The position numbers were made by a program, and so were the translations under genes. Shown here one piece after another: positions 60,914 through 64,000 of a stretch of DNA of 64,000 nucleotides. Below the pieces are notes generated by a model, which saw only the letters and a list, made by a program, of their open reading frames with translations, searched no databases and was not told the origin of the DNA. This DNA comes from Glossina fuscipes (Eukaryota > Arthropoda > Insecta > Diptera > Glossinidae), in contig NW_023998415.1 of assembly GCF_014805625.2 (NCBI RefSeq), positions 28,313,737 through 28,377,736 on the forward strand, written 5' to 3'. Every line of letters starts with the position of its first letter. The stretch's first letter is position 1.

Positions 60914-63859
60914 GTATATATATATATTGTAGCACACAATACACATACATGAAATTGATTAAATATAAACACAAGTATCTAATTGTTAGTTTAAATGCAT
61001 GGACGTACTCTTTTTTTCATATATCAAGCTAATGAATACTTATATGATAATTAAAAAAAATTATTGGCTAAAAATATTGTCTTTCCCTAAAATTAGGAAC
61101 ATATTTACCCATTCCTTTACTGCCGTAAGCGCGTAATCTAAATTCTTTTCTGGTAGCTTTATGCGTGCATTACATAAAAACGCACATGCCTACTACACAC
61201 ACGGATTTGGTATATAAAAACAAAAAACATTTATACTTTTATATTGTTCTCTTACATATTTACACAAATCTTGTTTTTTAACTGTATTCCAATCTATATG
61301 TCTGTTTTTTCTTTTTGTTGTCATAGACGCACATTTACAAAAAAAAAAAAAAAAAAAAAAAAATAAAAAAAAAAAAATTAATTACTTTATGATGTCTAAT
61401 CGCAATTTTAACATTAATACATTTCATGCTATCGAAAACTGTTAGGTGTGGATTGGAAATCCCTTACTATACCGGCCTGTTTGCCAATCACGACTGATTA
61501 TTTTCCTGATAAACGTTCTTTACATAACGATTACGTGATATCCGATTACACTTTATTGCCGGATGATGTCAATTTTGATTATGCAAATAGTCGTGCCGTT
61601 TATCGGAAGCCATTATCTACTGAGGAAGTGTTCACCGAAATTGTATCACAACGTTTGGCTCAAGGTTTTCAATTAATAATATTTGAAGAGAAATCAAATG
61701 GATCGCCAGCTCAGGCACCCTGTTGCGGTGGCTTAAAGCAACAGCGTTTAACATCCGTTTTAAATATGAAACTCGGTCAAGAGATATCCAAAGAGTATCT
61801 ATTATCAATTGGTAGAATATTTCATAAAATATCGTTGAACGGTTCGGTAATAACAGTAACTGGATACAGACCAAGGTAATCAGTCATAAAAAGTCATATT
61901 TTATATATGTGATTGCGTAAACTTTCCTGCTTTGTTTGTTTTTTTGTTTATTCTTCTCATCTCTCTATTAGGCATCCGTATCCACCAATTAATGTTGACT
62001 ATAGGTATCGATTTCATGCACCACAACATGAAACCTATGAAATATCGGGCGTTAATTTTAAAACGGAAAAATTGGAAAATTTTAATTGGAATTATATGGA
62101 TCACTATATATGCACACGTGGTGATATTGATTATCCCCTAATGGAGGTATAAATGTTAAATATAAACATTAAAATGATCTCTTTTATTAATAATTAGTGC
62201 ATTAATATGCAAAAAAACCAAAAAAAAAAAAAAAAAAAAAATCGAACAATCAAAAATAGAGCTTAAAATATTGGCGTTATCGTATGTATCTGCTGCCGAA
62301 AGAGAATAAAGCGATGAATAAAATTATTGATAATGGCTGTCAATATTGTGATGTTTATACGGATTTGACCTTAGATAATACCAAACAACAAATTGATGAA
62401 TTTATGCGTTTTATGGAATTGCATATAAATAAATTGAAACGTCGTAAAACACGGGTAAGTTAATATTCATTTAATTTTAATTTAATTTTTTTTAACCCTA
62501 AAAACCAACAATTCTAAACATTGTTTATTATATATTATTTTATTTCATTTGCTTAATAATGCATATTTAAAACGTTCTACCAATGTATGTATGTATTAAC
62601 GTATGTATGTATGTATGTATGTATGTATGTATGTATGTATGTGTATAAAATTGTAAATACATTTTACTTAAATACTTCCTGCACTCACCACCGAAAAGAC
62701 GCATTTATTTCACTTGTACGCGAATCTATTCGCTCATAACAATTCTTATATGATTTTTAAATTGAACGAGTACGATACGAGTTCTCTTCTCGAACGTTAA
62801 GTTCAATAAGTCAGTCGAAATTTTAAATGAAAACTTTAGAGAAAAGCCCGTAACGTAATAAAATCGGATCGTCAAGAGCACTCTCGCGTTACACGAAATA
62901 TTTGTTTCAATATTTTTTAGAAAATATTCTCGATTTCCTGCCGTCTGTAAGACTACTTCTTGATTGCTTGCTTATCCGAACAGTTCTGAACATCACAATA
63001 TGATGACATTATCGCGGATTGTAAGTTATTATGTGAATTTCCGATTAATATGTTGAAACATGGAAAGGACGACATAATGAAAACTTTTTAACTCAGTTTG
63101 TTGGTAATCTTTGATCACTTTTAAAATGTTTCTAAATATCATGATTTTAATCGGGCTAAAATTTTGAATTTACAAAAAAAAAAAAAATGATCTATAAAAA
63201 GTGACAGAATTTAAAGATCAATGGGAAAGAAGCGAGCAGCCAGGGAAGCTCGTCGGGTGGTGAGTGTGCAAAGCATCGGCTTTTAAGACGAGCATTGCTT
63301 GTTTGAATGTTAATAAATTTTTTTTTTTTTTTCTTAATATGTTTTATTGTTGCTTTTTGCCTTATGTTTTGAGTTGGTATCGTTTACAGGACAGTCCCAT
63401 CGCACAAAGTCATCTAACAAGAAGACGTCACAGTACCAGCATAATCTCCAGACCTCCACCTAATCAGGTTCTCTAATTCAAACTCTATATACTCTTAAAC
63501 AAACGTTTTAATATATGATTTTTATAACAATTTTTCATTTTCCAAGCAATCTGTCTAAATATAAAAATTTTTTTCATTTTTTTGTGTTTCGTCCCTTCGA
63601 CATTACCATAATTATGTCCTTTGTCTGGTTCTCTTGATTCTTTTTCTTATATTTTTTTTTTTTCTTTTCTTCTATTAAAAAAATTTTTTTTAATATTTTG
63701 TTTCTTTTTTTTTTTTTTATTATTATTGATCTTTTAGGTTAAATAAGAATTTATTAAAATTTTCCTTATGTTTTTCTTCAAATATGATATTTAGGGCCTT
63801 ACAAATTCTCCATTTCGGGAACGTGTGGGCAGCAATCGTTTACCTGAAAAACGTCCAAG
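53512..63859 (+). CDS. Iml1: Iml1 / DEPDC5, GATOR1 subunit (3' end beyond window)
   Basis: GATOR1 is the GAP for RagA/B that represses TORC1 on amino-acid shortage. Exons seen: 53512-53554, 53629-53936, 54024-54743, 54817-55062, 55124-55239, 55300-55471, 55562-55919, 55989-56123, 57731-57838, 61446-61875, 61972-62146, 62260-62454, 63390-63467, 63796-63859; phases agree, about 1049 codons. The start [15 protein letters not shown] matches the family. Exons 2-3 carry the N-terminal and IML1 domains ([22 protein letters not shown], then [13 protein letters not shown]). Exon 7 has [20 protein letters not shown] and exon 11 the [14 protein letters not shown] segment. The DEP domain and C-terminal domain lie past 64000. 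Exon 6/7 intron is 90 bp with no stop. A GTGAGT at about 63258 may mark an unplaced small exon. Intron 9 (3.6 kb) is repeat-laden. Confidence 0.93.
58012..58057. repeat. (TA)n array in Iml1 intron 9
   Basis: About 23 TA units, followed by a (TTA)n run at about 58138-58170. Confidence 0.95.
58535..58578 (+). repeat. 22-bp tandem duplication
   Basis: The unit CCATTTGATGGACCCA-CCATGA is followed by CCATTTAATGGACCCACGA, two near-identical copies in Iml1 intron 9. Confidence 0.7.
59640..60270 (-). repeat. Dispersed repeat family, copies 9-10 (fragments)
   Basis: Two fragments in Iml1 intron 9. The first, at 59640-59700, has the ACGGACGAATGGATAGACG core. The second, at 60060-60270, has GACGGATGGACAGACAGGC, AATTGATTCAG, TTGTAGGTGTGCAAAC and ATTTTGACAAAATAAACATG. 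Both are diverged. Confidence 0.5.
62600..62641. repeat. (TATG)n tetranucleotide repeat
   Basis: About ten TATG units in Iml1 intron 12. Confidence 0.95.
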
Positions 63860-64000
63860 GTTTTTATTAAAACTTTTATTCACTTACATCTTCTCGTTTT
63901 TTTTTTTTTTTTAACCTGTTGACGGGCTCGACTTGTTTAAAATCGTTGTTTAGCTTTCATTTATTTATCAATATATTTATTTATTGTTTGTGTTAATTAT

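Noticed and set aside
63200..63258. Small Iml1 exon between exons 12 and 13 ending at a GTGAGT
   Set aside because: Several acceptor choices are possible and none is clearly best; the flanking exons join in phase without it, so it was left out of the model.
1..64000. CRISPR array, operon or prokaryotic island
   Set aside because: All direct repeats are microsatellites, minisatellites or transposon-related; all genes have eukaryotic introns or fly orthologues.

Overview
The window is nuclear DNA from a higher fly (Diptera, Brachycera). Introns are short and canonical, DNA is AT-rich with many (TA)n arrays and homopolymers, and every recognisable protein is closest, from memory, to a Drosophila orthologue. 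The dispersed-repeat content would suit a calyptrate fly such as a muscid or tsetse, but genus cannot be settled from this sequence. Two runs of exactly 100 N show a scaffolded draft assembly.

Layout. 1-7.4 kb holds no intact gene. It contains a decayed mariner transposon, a cluster of short tandem motifs, a broken Ufd1 copy (+), and a broken mRpL2/SECp43 block (-). 7.4-11.6 kb is Ide (+, 15 exons, 993 aa), tail to tail with a membrane-anchored MATH-domain gene (-, 4 exons, 365 aa). 13.1-17.5 kb is repeat-rich and includes a reverse-transcriptase relic. 17.5-20.1 kb is inturned (-, one exon, 867 aa), head to head with a Toll-9-like receptor (+, 5 exons, 882 aa). 25.5-28.2 kb is SAK/Plk4 (-, 5 exons, 795 aa). 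A small two-exon putative gene sits at 29.2-29.5 kb. 30.0-35.4 kb is Cdk12 (+, 6 exons, 1333 aa). 35.4-45.0 kb is intergenic, with a gap, a piggyBac-type MITE and dispersed repeats. 45.0-48.6 kb is a WDR26 orthologue (+). 50.4-51.3 kb is Arv1 (-, 4 exons, 243 aa). 52.3-53.0 kb is a U6 snRNA-LINE chimeric retrocopy with an assembly gap through it. 53.5 kb to the end is Iml1/DEPDC5 (+), cut off by the window edge after about 1049 codons.

The genes are ordinary single-gene units, not a pathway cluster: peptide degradation (Ide), planar polarity (inturned), innate receptor (Toll-9), centriole duplication (SAK), RNA polymerase II CTD kinase (Cdk12), CTLH ubiquitin ligase (WDR26), ER sterol/lipid homeostasis (Arv1) and TORC1 inhibition through GATOR1 (Iml1). 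All the multi-exon models with a known start were checked by summing exon lengths; each keeps frame and ends at a stop, or at the window edge for Iml1.

The most unusual content is mobile or relic DNA. There is a U6-LINE template-switch product inserted at the same target site as an older LINE tail, a TTAA-flanked MITE, a mariner with recognisable ends, a repeat family of about ten copies with a palindromic end, and three neighbouring gene corpses. I saw no convincing new multi-gene biological system.
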